A stretch of DNA of 24,424 bases from Comamonadaceae bacterium CG_4_10_14_3_um_filter_60_75 (GTDB taxonomy: Bacteria; Pseudomonadota; Gammaproteobacteria; Burkholderiales; Burkholderiaceae_C), in the NCBI GenBank assembly GCA_002784245.1, contig PFKL01000153.1, positions 1 to 24,424 of the forward strand, in the 5' to 3' direction. Made by a program: the position numbers and the translations under genes. Positions 6,702 to 14,770 of this stretch are shown in pieces. Numbering within the stretch: the stretch's first letter is position 1; the number at the start of each line of letters is the position of its first letter. The notes under the pieces were generated by a model. The model saw only the letters and a list, made by a program, of their open reading frames with translations, made no database searches and was not told the DNA's origin.

Positions 6702-8032
6702 CACGCGCCGATGTGCTGGTCATCGGTGCCGGGCCGGCTGGGCTGGCCGCCGTAGCCGAGTTGGCGCGCTGGGGTCTGACCAGTCTGCTGGTGGAACAGC
6801 GCGACCAGGTGGGCGGCGCGATTTACCGCCGTCATGCGGGCGATGGCAGCCACCTGTTGCTGATGCCCGAACACCATCGCCGCCGTCGTGACGCGTTGAT
6901 GATGGCGTACAGCCAAGCTCAGCAACGCATCACCACGCTGATGCGCTCGGTGTTCATTGGTGTGGATCGCGATGGCCGCTTTCTGATCGACAACCGGGGT
7001 CTGGGCCAGGTACAGAGCGTGCGGCCCAAGGCCGTGATTGTTGCGGTGGGCACGGTCGAGCGTGTACTCCCACGTGAAGGCTGGGAACTGCCCGGTGTGG
7101 TGACTGCCGGTGGCATGCAGGTGCAGTTCAAGGAAACCGGGCAAACGCCGCAGGGCAAGATATTGCTGGCCGGTAGTGGCCCCTTGCTGCTGGCGTTGGC
7201 AGCACAACTGGCCGCAGCGGGTAACCCGCCACTGGCGGTGCTCGAGCACGCGCAACCGCTGGCGTCTGCCTGGTGGCAGGGCCGCGCGGTGTTCAATGCG
7301 TTGCGCAGCTGGCCGCATGTGCAGGAGGCCGCACTCTATGCCCGCGAGCTGTGGCGTGCACGGATACCCTATCTGACTGGCTGGCAGGTGCAGTCGGTAC
7401 GGCGGGCAGAGGCTGGCCTGGTGGTTCAAGCCAGTCACAGCAGTGGCGTACAGCGCACGTATGCTGTGCAACATGTGGCGCTGCACGATGGCTTGATAGC
7501 CAACGCTACCGGGCTACCGCAGGCCGGGCAACTGGCCGAAGCATGCATCGTTCATGCGGGCGACGGCCGCGAAGTGCTGGGGGCCAGCGCTGCGATTGAC
7601 GATGGCCGCCGCGCGGCACAGCAGGTGGCGCGCTCCTTGGGCCAACGCTGTGACAGCAGCCAACTTGACCAGGCCATTGCCGCAGCGCAGAGAACACAAG
7701 CCGCGCTAGCCCAGCTGTTCCAGGCGGCGCCGGTGGCGCCAACCGCCAACACCGTGGTGTGCCGGTGCGAGGGTTTGCGTCGCAGCGATTTCGACCGCCT
7801 GCAGGTGGCTGGCTCGGCGCATGAACTGCGGCTGGTCGGACGCTTTGGCATGGGCGCGTGCCAGGGCCGGTTTTGCGCCCACGCGGTGAGCGCACTGGCG
7901 CACGAACGCGGCATCGACTTTGACCCGACGGCCATCAACGGCGACGTGCCACGCTGGCCGTTACGCCCGGTGTCGCTGGCGGCGCTGGCCGCCTATGCTG
8001 AATCCGAATCTGCTCCCGAGTCTGTTTTGTAA
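6698..8032 (+). CDS. FAD/NAD(P)-binding oxidoreductase with BFD-like [2Fe-2S] domain, HcnB / D-hydroxyproline dehydrogenase alpha-like
   Basis: This 444-residue pyridine nucleotide-disulfide-type flavoprotein starts with an FAD motif 'VLVIGAGPAGLAA' (about 6-18). It has a second dinucleotide-binding motif 'ILLAGSGPLLLALAAQL' near residue 154. The C-terminal BFD-like iron-sulfur domain has four cysteines at C355, C357, C388 and C393 (C-x-C and C-x4-C). This architecture is that of the large subunit of HcnABC, opine oxidase and D-hydroxyproline dehydrogenase complexes. It would accept electrons from the catalytic subunit and hand them to the respiratory chain. The start overlaps the preceding stop by four bases. 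The binding-protein gene follows after 36 bp. Confidence 0.9.
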   Translation: MTRADVLVIGAGPAGLAAVAELARWGLTSLLVEQRDQVGGAIYRRHAGDGSHLLLMPEHHRRRRDALMMAYSQAQQRITTLMRSVFIGVDRDGRFLIDNRGLGQVQSVRPKAVIVAVGTVERVLPREGWELPGVVTAGGMQVQFKETGQTPQGKILLAGSGPLLLALAAQLAAAGNPPLAVLEHAQPLASAWWQGRAVFNALRSWPHVQEAALYARELWRARIPYLTGWQVQSVRRAEAGLVVQASHSSGVQRTYAVQHVALHDGLIANATGLPQAGQLAEACIVHAGDGREVLGASAAIDDGRRAAQQVARSLGQRCDSSQLDQAIAAAQRTQAALAQLFQAAPVAPTANTVVCRCEGLRRSDFDRLQVAGSAHELRLVGRFGMGACQGRFCAHAVSALAHERGIDFDPTAINGDVPRWPLRPVSLAALAAYAESESAPESVL

Positions 8033-8068
8033 CCGGCAAGCCACTTGCCAAATTTAAGGAGAAAAGCC

Positions 8069-8914
8069 ATGACCACCACCAACCGTCGTACCGTGCTTTT
8101 GGGCAGCGCTGCCCTGTTGGGCGCTACCATGACCGTTCCCGTCTGGGCGCAGGACAAAGCTGACCCATCCACCTGGGATCGCATTGCCAGCACCAAAACA
8201 CTGCGCATCGCCGCCGTGGCCGGCGGCGCACCCAACTACCAGAAAGACCTGGCCACGGGGACCTGGAGCGGCATCATGATCGATCTGGCCAACAACCTGG
8301 CCACCAAGCTTGGTGCCAAGCTGGTCATTACCGAGACCACCTGGGGTAACGCTGTGCTGGACTTGCAATCCAACAAGATCGACATCTTCTTTGGTCTGAA
8401 CCCAACACCGCAACGCATGAAAGTCATCAGCTTCTCGGAGCCACTGTACAAAAATGCCTACAGCCTGATCGCCAAAAAAGGCTTCAGCCCAAAAACCTGG
8501 GAAGAGATGGACACGCCGGACGTGACCATTGCCGTGGATGTCGGTTCGTCTTACGACAACCTGGTGACGGCGATGTACACCAAAGCCAGGATTTTGCGTT
8601 TCGAGAAGGCTGCCGATGCCACGCTGGCGGTGCAAACAGGGCGTGCAGATGTTCAGCCACAGGTGGTCACGCTCTCTGCGGGTATTGTCAAAAAGAACCC
8701 TGGCATTGGCCATGTGGTGGTGCCCGAGCCGATCAAGGGCACGTCCACCAACGCCGGTTTGCGCATGGAGGCTGACCCGCGTTGGAAAAACTATGTTGAC
8801 GGCTGGATTGCCGACCTGCGCAAAACCGACACCATCAACACGATTGTGCTGAGCAACCTGGACAAGCTGATGAACATCAAGCGCGAAGAAATTCCTGCCA
8901 TCGTGAGCTTTTGA
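8069..8914 (+). CDS. ABC transporter substrate-binding protein, family 3 (amino acid type)
   Basis: This 281-residue periplasmic binding protein has a signal peptide with an Arg-Arg pair and hydrophobic core, with probable cleavage after 'VPVWA' (about residue 27). The mature protein has the family 3 layout: 'TLRIAAVAGG', 'GIMIDLANNLATKLGAKL', 'NKIDIFFGLNPTPQRMKVIS' and 'FSEPLY'. The family binds polar amino acids, opines or related solutes. The start is set by AAGGAG (8057-8062) seven bases upstream of the ATG. It follows the oxidase genes directly, so its ligand is presumably the oxidase substrate. It has no lipobox, so it is soluble in the periplasm. Confidence 0.9.
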   Translation: MTTTNRRTVLLGSAALLGATMTVPVWAQDKADPSTWDRIASTKTLRIAAVAGGAPNYQKDLATGTWSGIMIDLANNLATKLGAKLVITETTWGNAVLDLQSNKIDIFFGLNPTPQRMKVISFSEPLYKNAYSLIAKKGFSPKTWEEMDTPDVTIAVDVGSSYDNLVTAMYTKARILRFEKAADATLAVQTGRADVQPQVVTLSAGIVKKNPGIGHVVVPEPIKGTSTNAGLRMEADPRWKNYVDGWIADLRKTDTINTIVLSNLDKLMNIKREEIPAIVSF

Positions 8915-8963
8915 TGCTTCATCTTGATGCCGCATTGAAACCGCACTGAAACAAGGAGCTGGC

Positions 8964-9620
8964 GTGTACGAGTGGAACTTTGGCTACCTGTGGCAATACC
9001 GCCAGCTCTTTGCCAGCGGGCTCATGGTCACAGTGGGCTATAGCCTGCTGTGCATTGTGTTTGGTTTGTCGGTGGGGCTGGTGGCGGGCATCGGCGGGCT
9101 GGCCAAAACCCGGCTCATTCACCTGCCGCTGAAATGGTACGTGGAACTTTTTCGGGCCACGCCGGTGTTGGTGCTGATCATCTGGTTTTATTACGCGCTG
9201 CCGGTGCTCATTGGCGTGGCCATGACCGCGTCGGTCGCGGCGGTGCTGGCGCTGTCGCTTTACGGCGGGGCGTTTTACGCCGAGATCATTCGCGGTGGCA
9301 TTGTGTCGATCGACCCCGGCCAAAGCGACGCCGCGCGGGCGCTGGGCATGACACGCTTTCAGGTGATGCGCCGGGTGGTGCTGCCGCAAGCGCTGCGGCG
9401 CATGACCCCGCCGCTGATGAACCAGTCGATCATGCAGCTCAAAAACACCTCACTGCTGTCGGTGCTGGCGCTGCCTGACCTGGTCTACCAGGGGCAGGCC
9501 GTGGCGCATGAAACCTATCGTCCGCTGGAGGCCTACACGCTGATTGCGCTGATGTACATCGCCATTTTGTTGCCTGCAAGCAAGCTGGTGCGTCGGCTTG
9601 AATCCAAACGCGCCGAGTAA
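8964..9620 (+). CDS. Amino acid ABC transporter permease (His/Glu/Gln/Arg/opine type)
   Basis: This 218-residue inner-membrane permease starts at a GTG supported by AAGGAG (8953-8958) five bases upstream. It has four to five hydrophobic segments and the HisM/GlnP-type cytoplasmic EAA loop: 'DAARALGMTRFQVMRRVVLP' with the conserved Ala-Leu-Gly, which contacts the ATPase. The phrases 'ELFRATPVLV' and 'MNQSIMQLKNTSLLSVL' are typical of this subfamily. Only one permease gene is present, whereas many related opine and histidine importers have two, so it would work as a homodimer as in GlnP-type systems. The ATPase gene follows after 13 bp. Confidence 0.92.
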   Translation: MYEWNFGYLWQYRQLFASGLMVTVGYSLLCIVFGLSVGLVAGIGGLAKTRLIHLPLKWYVELFRATPVLVLIIWFYYALPVLIGVAMTASVAAVLALSLYGGAFYAEIIRGGIVSIDPGQSDAARALGMTRFQVMRRVVLPQALRRMTPPLMNQSIMQLKNTSLLSVLALPDLVYQGQAVAHETYRPLEAYTLIALMYIAILLPASKLVRRLESKRAE

Positions 9621-9633
9621 CACGGACGACGCC

Positions 9634-10395
9634 ATGATCGACATCCACGGACTGCAAAAAAGCTTTGGCGACCACGTGGTCCTGAAGGACATCCACATGC
9701 ACATCGACAAAGGGTCGGTGGTGGCGCTGCTGGGGCCATCAGGCTCGGGCAAGTCCACGCTGCTGCGCTGCGTCAACCTGCTGACCATCCCTGACCGGGG
9801 CAGCATCCGCGTCGGCACGCACGAGATGACCTATTCGGGCGATGCCACGCGCCTGCCGGGTGATCGCGCGCTGGCGCGTTTTCGAGCCAATACCGGCATG
9901 GTGTTTCAGCATTTCAACCTGTTTCCACACATGACGGTGCTGCAAAACGTCATGGAAGGCCCGCTCACCGTGCGGCGCACGCCCAAGGCCAGCGCCCGCG
10001 AACAGGCGTACACCCTGCTGGCCAAAGTCGGCCTGCAAGACAAGGCCGATCAGCATCCGGCGCAGCTCTCGGGCGGCCAAAAGCAGCGCGTGGCGATTGC
10101 CCGGGCGCTGGCCATGCAGCCGCAGGTGATGCTGTTTGACGAGGTCACCTCGGCGCTGGACCCCGAGCTGGTGGGCGAGGTGCTGGGGGTCATCCGTGAC
10201 CTGGCGGCTGACGGCATGACGATGATTTTGGTCACGCATGAGATGTCGTTTGCGCGCGAGGTGGCTGACCAGGTTTGCTTCATGCGCGACGGTGTGGTGT
10301 TGGAAAGTGGCGCGCCGCAGGATGTCATCGACCACCCGCAGCACGCTGCCACGCAGCAGTTTTTTTCGCGCTACCACGCTGGGCAAACCGCTTGA
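9634..10395 (+). CDS. Amino acid ABC transporter ATP-binding protein
   Basis: This 253-residue ATPase has every nucleotide-binding element: Walker A GPSGSGKST (34-42), Q-loop 'GMVFQHFNLFPHMTVLQN', signature LSGGQ (145-149), Walker B 'VMLFDEVTSALDPE' (about 165-178) and H-loop 'LVTHEM'. The sequence is of the GlnQ/HisP type that energises polar amino acid importers. The ATG at 9634 is used; an in-frame TTG at 9598 would overlap the permease gene and adds residues with no family counterpart. It is the last gene of the plus-strand block and converges on uup with 38 bp between them. No convincing terminator is visible in that gap. Confidence 0.94.
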   Translation: MIDIHGLQKSFGDHVVLKDIHMHIDKGSVVALLGPSGSGKSTLLRCVNLLTIPDRGSIRVGTHEMTYSGDATRLPGDRALARFRANTGMVFQHFNLFPHMTVLQNVMEGPLTVRRTPKASAREQAYTLLAKVGLQDKADQHPAQLSGGQKQRVAIARALAMQPQVMLFDEVTSALDPELVGEVLGVIRDLAADGMTMILVTHEMSFAREVADQVCFMRDGVVLESGAPQDVIDHPQHAATQQFFSRYHAGQTA

Positions 10396-10433
10396 CATTG
10401 CGTGTCTGAGTACGACTGCGCCGGCAGCATCGG

Positions 10434-12416
10434 TCAGACGCCGCCCAATTGCTCCCAGCGCTCCAGCGCTGCCATCAGTTCGTCATCGATCTGGGCGCTG
10501 CGGGTGGCCAGCTTCAGCGCGCGGGCGTTGTCCACGGCGTACAGGCTGCCGTCGGCGAGCAGCTCGGCAGCTTCTTTTTGTTCGGCTTCCAGGCGCGCGA
10601 TCAGATCGGGCAGCGCGTCGAGCTCGCGTTGTTCCTTGAAGCTGAGCTTGCGCGCTTTGGCCGGCGGCGCAGCGGCGCTGGTGGCCGTCTTGGCAGGTGT
10701 GCTCAGAGGCACATCGGACGCGTTTAAATGCTCTTGTTTTAGGAGCTGCTCGCGCTTGTCCTTATTGGGCTGGATGCCTTTTTGATCACTATTTCTGGCC
10801 AGTTCGGCAGCGCGGCGGCTTTGTGTCAGCCAGTCGGTCACGCCGCCCTCGTACTCGCGCCAGCGCGCGTTGCCCTCGTAGGCGACGGTGCTGGTGACCA
10901 CGTTGTCCAGAAAAGTGCGGTCGTGGCTGACCAGAAAAACAGTGCCGTCGTAGTTTTGCAGCAAATCTTCGAGCAGCTCCAGAGTGTCGATGTCCAGGTC
11001 GTTGGTGGGTTCGTCCAGTACCAGCACGTTGGCGGGGCGGGCAAACAGGCGCGCCAGCAGCAGGCGGTTGCGCTCACCACCGCTCAAAGATCGCACCGGC
11101 GAGTTCGCCCGTGCCGGGCTGAACAGAAAGTCGCCCAGGTAGCTTTTGACGTGTTTCTTCTGGTTACCGATCTCGATCCACTCACTGCCCGGGCTGATGA
11201 AGTCTTCCAGCGTGGCATCCAGGTCCAGCGCGTTGCGCATCTGGTCAAAGTAGGCCACCGAGATGTTGGCACCCTGGCGCACCGTACCCCAGGGGCTGTG
11301 GCCGGGCTCGGGCGTGGGGGAATTCGCCGGCGCCGGGTCAGGCTTGAGTTCACCCAGAATCAGCTTGAGCAAAGTGGTTTTGCCCGCGCCGTTGGGGCCC
11401 AGCAGGCCGATCTTGTCGCCACGCAGGAGGGTGGCCGAGAAGTCGTGCACGATCTTTTTGTCGCCAAACGATTTGCTCACATGGGTCAGTTCGGCCACCA
11501 GCTTGCCGCTGACCGCGCCGCTGGCGACGTCCATGTTGACGCTGCCCACCACGTTGCGCCTGGCCTGGTGATTGGCGCGCAACTCTTGCAGCCGCACGAT
11601 GCGCGCGGTGGCCCGGGTGCGCCGCGCCTCCACGCCTTTGCGGATCCACACCTCTTCTTGCGCCAGCAGTTTGTCGGCACGGGCGTTGATGACGGCCTCC
11701 TGCGCCAGTTGCTCTTCTTTTTGCCTCACGTAGGCGGAAAAATTGCCGGGGTAACTCATTAGCTTGCCACGGTCAAGCTCAACGATCCGGGTGGCCACGT
11801 TGTCCAGAAACGAGCGGTCGTGCGTGACGCAGATGACCGAGCCTTTGAATTCGCACAGCAGACCCTCCAGCCATTCGATGCTGTCGAGGTCCAGGTGGTT
11901 GGTGGGCTCGTCCAGCAACAGCACGTCAGGCGCGGCTACCAGCGCCTGCGCCAGCGCCACGCGTTTTTTGTTGCCGCCCGAGAGCGTGCTGACCACCGCG
12001 TCGGCGTCCAGGTGCAGGCGCTGCAGGGTCTCAGAGACACGCTGCTCCCAGTTCCAGCCGTCCAGCGACTCGATCTCGCTTTGCATTGCGTCGAGATCAC
12101 CATGACCCGAAGAATACTCATCAATAAGTGCTCTAGCCCTTGCCATTCCTACGCTGGCAGCTTCAAATATCGTTGCATCTGCGTCGAGCTGCGGCTCTTG
12201 TGCCACATAGGCGATGCGGATGTTGCCCTGCACCTGCAGCGTGCCGTCGTCGGGCTTGTCCATGCCGCCCAAAATTTTGAGCATGCTGGACTTGCCTGCG
12301 CCGTTGCGCCCGATCAGGCCGACGCGCTCTTGTGTCTCAAGGGAAAAATCAGCGTGGTCGAGCAGGGGAACATGCCCAAAAGCCAGCTGGGCGTCAAGAA
12401 GGGTAATCAGTGCCAT
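10434..12416 (-). CDS. uup: ABC-F family ATPase Uup
   Basis: This 660-residue soluble protein has two fused ABC domains. The first has Walker A 'GRNGAGKSS' (36-44), signature LSGGN and Walker B 'LLLDEPTNHLD'. The second has 'GPNGAGKTT' (about 340), LSGGE and 'LVLDEPTNDLD'. A charged C-terminal helical region starting 'KLSFKEQRELDALPDLI' is the Uup DNA/ribosome-binding coiled coil. ABC-F proteins act on ribosomes; Uup is also linked to transposon precise excision and branched-DNA tolerance. Two AT-richer patches are unlike the rest of the gene. One in the linker (about residues 543-567) matches the short repeat found elsewhere in this window; the other covers about residues 80-105. The gene is otherwise intact, with an ATG start and divergent argP. 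Confidence 0.93.
   Translation of the reverse strand: MALITLLDAQLAFGHVPLLDHADFSLETQERVGLIGRNGAGKSSMLKILGGMDKPDDGTLQVQGNIRIAYVAQEPQLDADATIFEAASVGMARARALIDEYSSGHGDLDAMQSEIESLDGWNWEQRVSETLQRLHLDADAVVSTLSGGNKKRVALAQALVAAPDVLLLDEPTNHLDLDSIEWLEGLLCEFKGSVICVTHDRSFLDNVATRIVELDRGKLMSYPGNFSAYVRQKEEQLAQEAVINARADKLLAQEEVWIRKGVEARRTRATARIVRLQELRANHQARRNVVGSVNMDVASGAVSGKLVAELTHVSKSFGDKKIVHDFSATLLRGDKIGLLGPNGAGKTTLLKLILGELKPDPAPANSPTPEPGHSPWGTVRQGANISVAYFDQMRNALDLDATLEDFISPGSEWIEIGNQKKHVKSYLGDFLFSPARANSPVRSLSGGERNRLLLARLFARPANVLVLDEPTNDLDIDTLELLEDLLQNYDGTVFLVSHDRTFLDNVVTSTVAYEGNARWREYEGGVTDWLTQSRRAAELARNSDQKGIQPNKDKREQLLKQEHLNASDVPLSTPAKTATSAAAPPAKARKLSFKEQRELDALPDLIARLEAEQKEAAELLADGSLYAVDNARALKLATRSAQIDDELMAALERWEQLGGV
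10726..10787 (-). repeat. Short palindromic repeat, copy A, inside uup coding sequence
   Basis: The 35 nt at 10726-10760, read on the minus strand (starting GACAAGCGC), match 14213-14247 on the plus strand at 29 of 35 positions by my alignment. The similarity continues more weakly to about 10787 (GATCAAAAAGGC), matching copy D near 20184. It is translated in frame as part of the linker between the second ABC domain and the C-terminal helical region of Uup. Confidence 0.6.
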
Positions 12417-12595
12417 AGGGGCGAGATTATCCTTGGTCGCTGCGGCGTGCCAATTCGAAAATCACCGCGCAACGCTAAACCCGACACGCTGACAGGGCGC
12501 TTGCGCCACATCACCTTAGATTGCACCCGGGAAACCCTGCGCTACGTGCTTGACGTTTAAACTGATGCCCTGTCATCTGCAACCGCAAAGGCCTT

Positions 12596-13534
12596 ATGAG
12601 CACGTTCGATCCCGCCGCGCTGGAGTGTCTGGCCGCCATTGTTGAAGAAGGCGGGTTCGAGCGCGCCGCGGTGCGCTTGTCAATCACGCAGTCGGCGGTT
12701 TCGCAGCGCTTGCGCGCACTGGAAGAGCAGGTGGGCACGGTGCTGATCGTGCGCAGCCGCCCGCTCAAAGCCACTACTGCCGGCCACCTGCTGCTCAAGC
12801 ATGCCATGCAGATGCGCTTGCTGCGCGCCGATCTGGAGCGTGAGTTCAAAGACCTGGCCCCCGGTGTGGCCAGCGCGGCCGGTGAAGACGAGCGCATCTC
12901 GATCGCCGTCAACGCCGACAGCATCGCCACCTGGGCCTTGCCCGCGCTGAGCCCCTTGGCTTGCCAGGGCCTGGGGCTGGAGATCATCACCGACGACCAG
13001 GACTTCACTTTCGAGTGGCTGCGCGAAGGCCGGGTGCTCGGCTGTGTGACCACGCTGCGCGCGGCGCTGCGCAGTTGCAAGGTGGAGCCGCTGGGTGCCA
13101 TGCGTTATGTGGCGGTGGCCAACCCCGAGTTTGCCGCCCGGCGCTGCCCGCAGGGTTTGAGCCCGCACAATTTCAGCCAGTTGCCGTTCATCGCGTTCAA
13201 CCGCAAGGACGATTTGCAGTCGGAGTTTGTCGCCAGCGCCTGCGGGCTCAAGCACGTCACGCTCAGTCAGATGTACGTGCCCAGTTCCGAAGGCCAGGTA
13301 CGCGCGGTGTTGGCCGGTTGGGGGGTGAGCGTGTTGCCCGAACTCAAGGTGCGTGCCCACTTGCAGGCGGGCACTTTGGTGGCGCTGATGCCAGATCACT
13401 TTTTGCCGGTGGCGCTGTACTGGCATTGCTGGAACCTCAACTCTGTTTTGCTCGACGCGTTGACCACGGCGCTGAAGACGGCTGCCGCCCAGGTACTGGT
13501 GGGCAATGACGGTACCGAAAAAACCAATCAGTAA
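12596..13534 (+). CDS. argP: LysR-type regulator ArgP (IciA/LysG family)
   Basis: This 312-residue LysR regulator has an N-terminal HTH with 'AAVRLSITQSAVSQRLRALE' (about residues 25-44), then the ArgP-type wing 'VRSRPLKATTAG'. The effector domain contains 'NADSIATWALPAL' and 'DDQDFTFEWLREGRVLGCVT', which are diagnostic of ArgP/LysG. In other bacteria the family senses lysine and arginine and activates the exporter genes argO/lysE, usually divergent from it. Here the divergent gene is uup and no lysE/argO lies nearby, so its target must be elsewhere. The 179-bp region upstream contains no clear sigma-70 promoter that I can defend. Confidence 0.88.
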   Translation: MSTFDPAALECLAAIVEEGGFERAAVRLSITQSAVSQRLRALEEQVGTVLIVRSRPLKATTAGHLLLKHAMQMRLLRADLEREFKDLAPGVASAAGEDERISIAVNADSIATWALPALSPLACQGLGLEIITDDQDFTFEWLREGRVLGCVTTLRAALRSCKVEPLGAMRYVAVANPEFAARRCPQGLSPHNFSQLPFIAFNRKDDLQSEFVASACGLKHVTLSQMYVPSSEGQVRAVLAGWGVSVLPELKVRAHLQAGTLVALMPDHFLPVALYWHCWNLNSVLLDALTTALKTAAAQVLVGNDGTEKTNQ

Positions 13535-13585
13535 CAAATTGGCCTCGTGGCATCAAAATTTGCCGACCTCGGCTAACATCCGGCG

Positions 13586-14203
13586 ATGAACTCTGTTGCC
13601 CCGGTCAAGCTGTCTTTTAAGCAACGCATGCTGCAAGTGCGTGAGGATGCAATCATCCATGCGGTCAATCGCCTGCTGGCGGAAAAAGGCTTTGACGCCA
13701 TGACGGTCGACGAGGTGGCCGCGCAAGTGGGTATCGCCAAAGCCAGTCTGTACAAGCACTTCCCCAGCAAGGAAGACCTGGCCGCCGCCGCCATGGTGCG
13801 AGTGATGCGCCGGGCGCAAGACTTCATCAACGCGCTGCCCGCTGAGGCGGCGCCACTGGACAATCTGCGCGCCGTGGTGCGCTGGGTGTTGCAGGTCAAG
13901 CTTGCTGGCGACATGCCATCGCTGCCGAGCCAGAATTCAAGTTTGCGCGCCACACTCATCGACAACCGCGACTACATGGACGGACTGATGGAAGTGAGCG
14001 ACCGGCTGGGCGCCTGGATCGAAGCGGCGCAAGCGCAAGGCCACCTCAACCCGGCGTTGCCGGCCATTGCCATCCTCTATACCTTCTTTGCCCGCGCCTG
14101 CGACTCGGTGGTGGAGTTCCTGCAAATGGGCGGTCTGTTTTCTGACGAACAGATCACCGAACTGGTACTCAGCACTTGCTTTGATGGCTTGAGAGCACGC
14201 TAG
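13586..14203 (+). CDS. TetR/AcrR family transcriptional regulator
   Basis: This 205-residue protein has an N-terminal TetR DNA-binding domain: 'IIHAVNRLLAEKGFDAMTVD' leading to the HTH 'EVAAQVGIAKASLYKHFPSK' (about residues 43-62). An all-helical ligand and dimerisation domain follows. Ligand and targets are unknown. It follows argP after 51 bp on the same strand but is probably an independent unit. No efflux pump or enzyme gene sits beside it. The next gene, uspA, converges from the other strand with only 42 bp between, and that gap holds copy C of the short repeat. Confidence 0.9.
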   Translation: MNSVAPVKLSFKQRMLQVREDAIIHAVNRLLAEKGFDAMTVDEVAAQVGIAKASLYKHFPSKEDLAAAAMVRVMRRAQDFINALPAEAAPLDNLRAVVRWVLQVKLAGDMPSLPSQNSSLRATLIDNRDYMDGLMEVSDRLGAWIEAAQAQGHLNPALPAIAILYTFFARACDSVVEFLQMGGLFSDEQITELVLSTCFDGLRAR

Positions 14204-14247
14204 CCCCTGTCTGACAAGCGCAAGCAGCTCTCAAAACAATATCACTT
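14204..14247 (+). repeat. Short palindromic repeat, copy C, between tetR and uspA
   Basis: This gap and the last bases of the convergent uspA gene contain the copy best matched to the one inside uup: GACAAGCGCAAGCAGCTC (14213-14230) continuing to 14247. The tetR stop codon (TAG) lies within CTAGCCCC at its left edge and the uspA stop codon (14246-14248) at its right edge. No T-rich terminator hairpin is apparent. Confidence 0.6.
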
Positions 14248-14665
14248 AGCGGACGATCAGCACCGGCACCTTGCAGCTGGCCAGGACCTCGGTGGCGACC
14301 GAGCCGACCACCAGATTGACCAGCGCGCCGTGGCCGTGCGAGCCCATGACCACCAGGTCGAACTTGCCATCGGTGGCGGTTTTGGCGATCAATTCGCCGG
14401 GCTTGCCGGTTTTCCAGATGCACTTGGGCGTGATGTCATGGCGCTGGAGGAACTTGCAAACCGGCGTGACGATGCGCAAGCCTTCGTCTTCGTAATACTT
14501 CTGCACCAGTTCCTTGCCCAGCGCGGCGCGCGCCTGCGCTGGCAAGACCACCTGCGCTGTCACCACCACGTATTCATTTTTGGGCGAGAACAAGTCATTG
14601 GCGGCCAGATAGGCCAGCATTTTCTTGGTGTACGCGCTACCGTCTACAGCCAGCAGGACTTTCAT
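14246..14665 (-). CDS. Universal stress protein (UspA family, ATP-binding type)
   Basis: This 139-residue protein has the single Usp domain: 'KVLLAVDGSAYTKKMLAYL' at the N-terminus and the nucleotide-binding motif G-x2-G-x9-G-S as 'GSHGHGALVNLVVGS' (about 112-126). It ends with 'VLASCKVPVLIVR'. The motif points to the ATP-binding, MJ0577-like subclass. Family members are cytoplasmic stress-response proteins of diverse roles. The start is well supported by AAAGGAG seven bases upstream on the minus strand. The gene lies alone between convergent tetR and the upstream ilvA. Confidence 0.92.
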   Translation of the reverse strand: MKVLLAVDGSAYTKKMLAYLAANDLFSPKNEYVVVTAQVVLPAQARAALGKELVQKYYEDEGLRIVTPVCKFLQRHDITPKCIWKTGKPGELIAKTATDGKFDLVVMGSHGHGALVNLVVGSVATEVLASCKVPVLIVR

Positions 14666-14770
14666 GATGGGACTCCTTTAAAGTGAAGCGCAGTTTAACC
14701 AAAGGGTGGCAAGCCAGCTAGCGGTTTGATCAAGAAACTGGCAATTCATGGCAGTTGCCCGGGTGACCTG

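Noticed and set aside
10396..10440. Inverted repeat GTCTGA/TCAGAC as a terminator between the ATPase gene and uup
   Set aside because: The arms are only six bases with a 24-base loop and no T tract on either strand.
10782..11762. Long plus-strand open frame (326 codons) opposite uup
   Set aside because: It lies entirely antisense to the well-supported uup gene and its translation has no recognisable domain; long antisense frames are common in GC-rich DNA.
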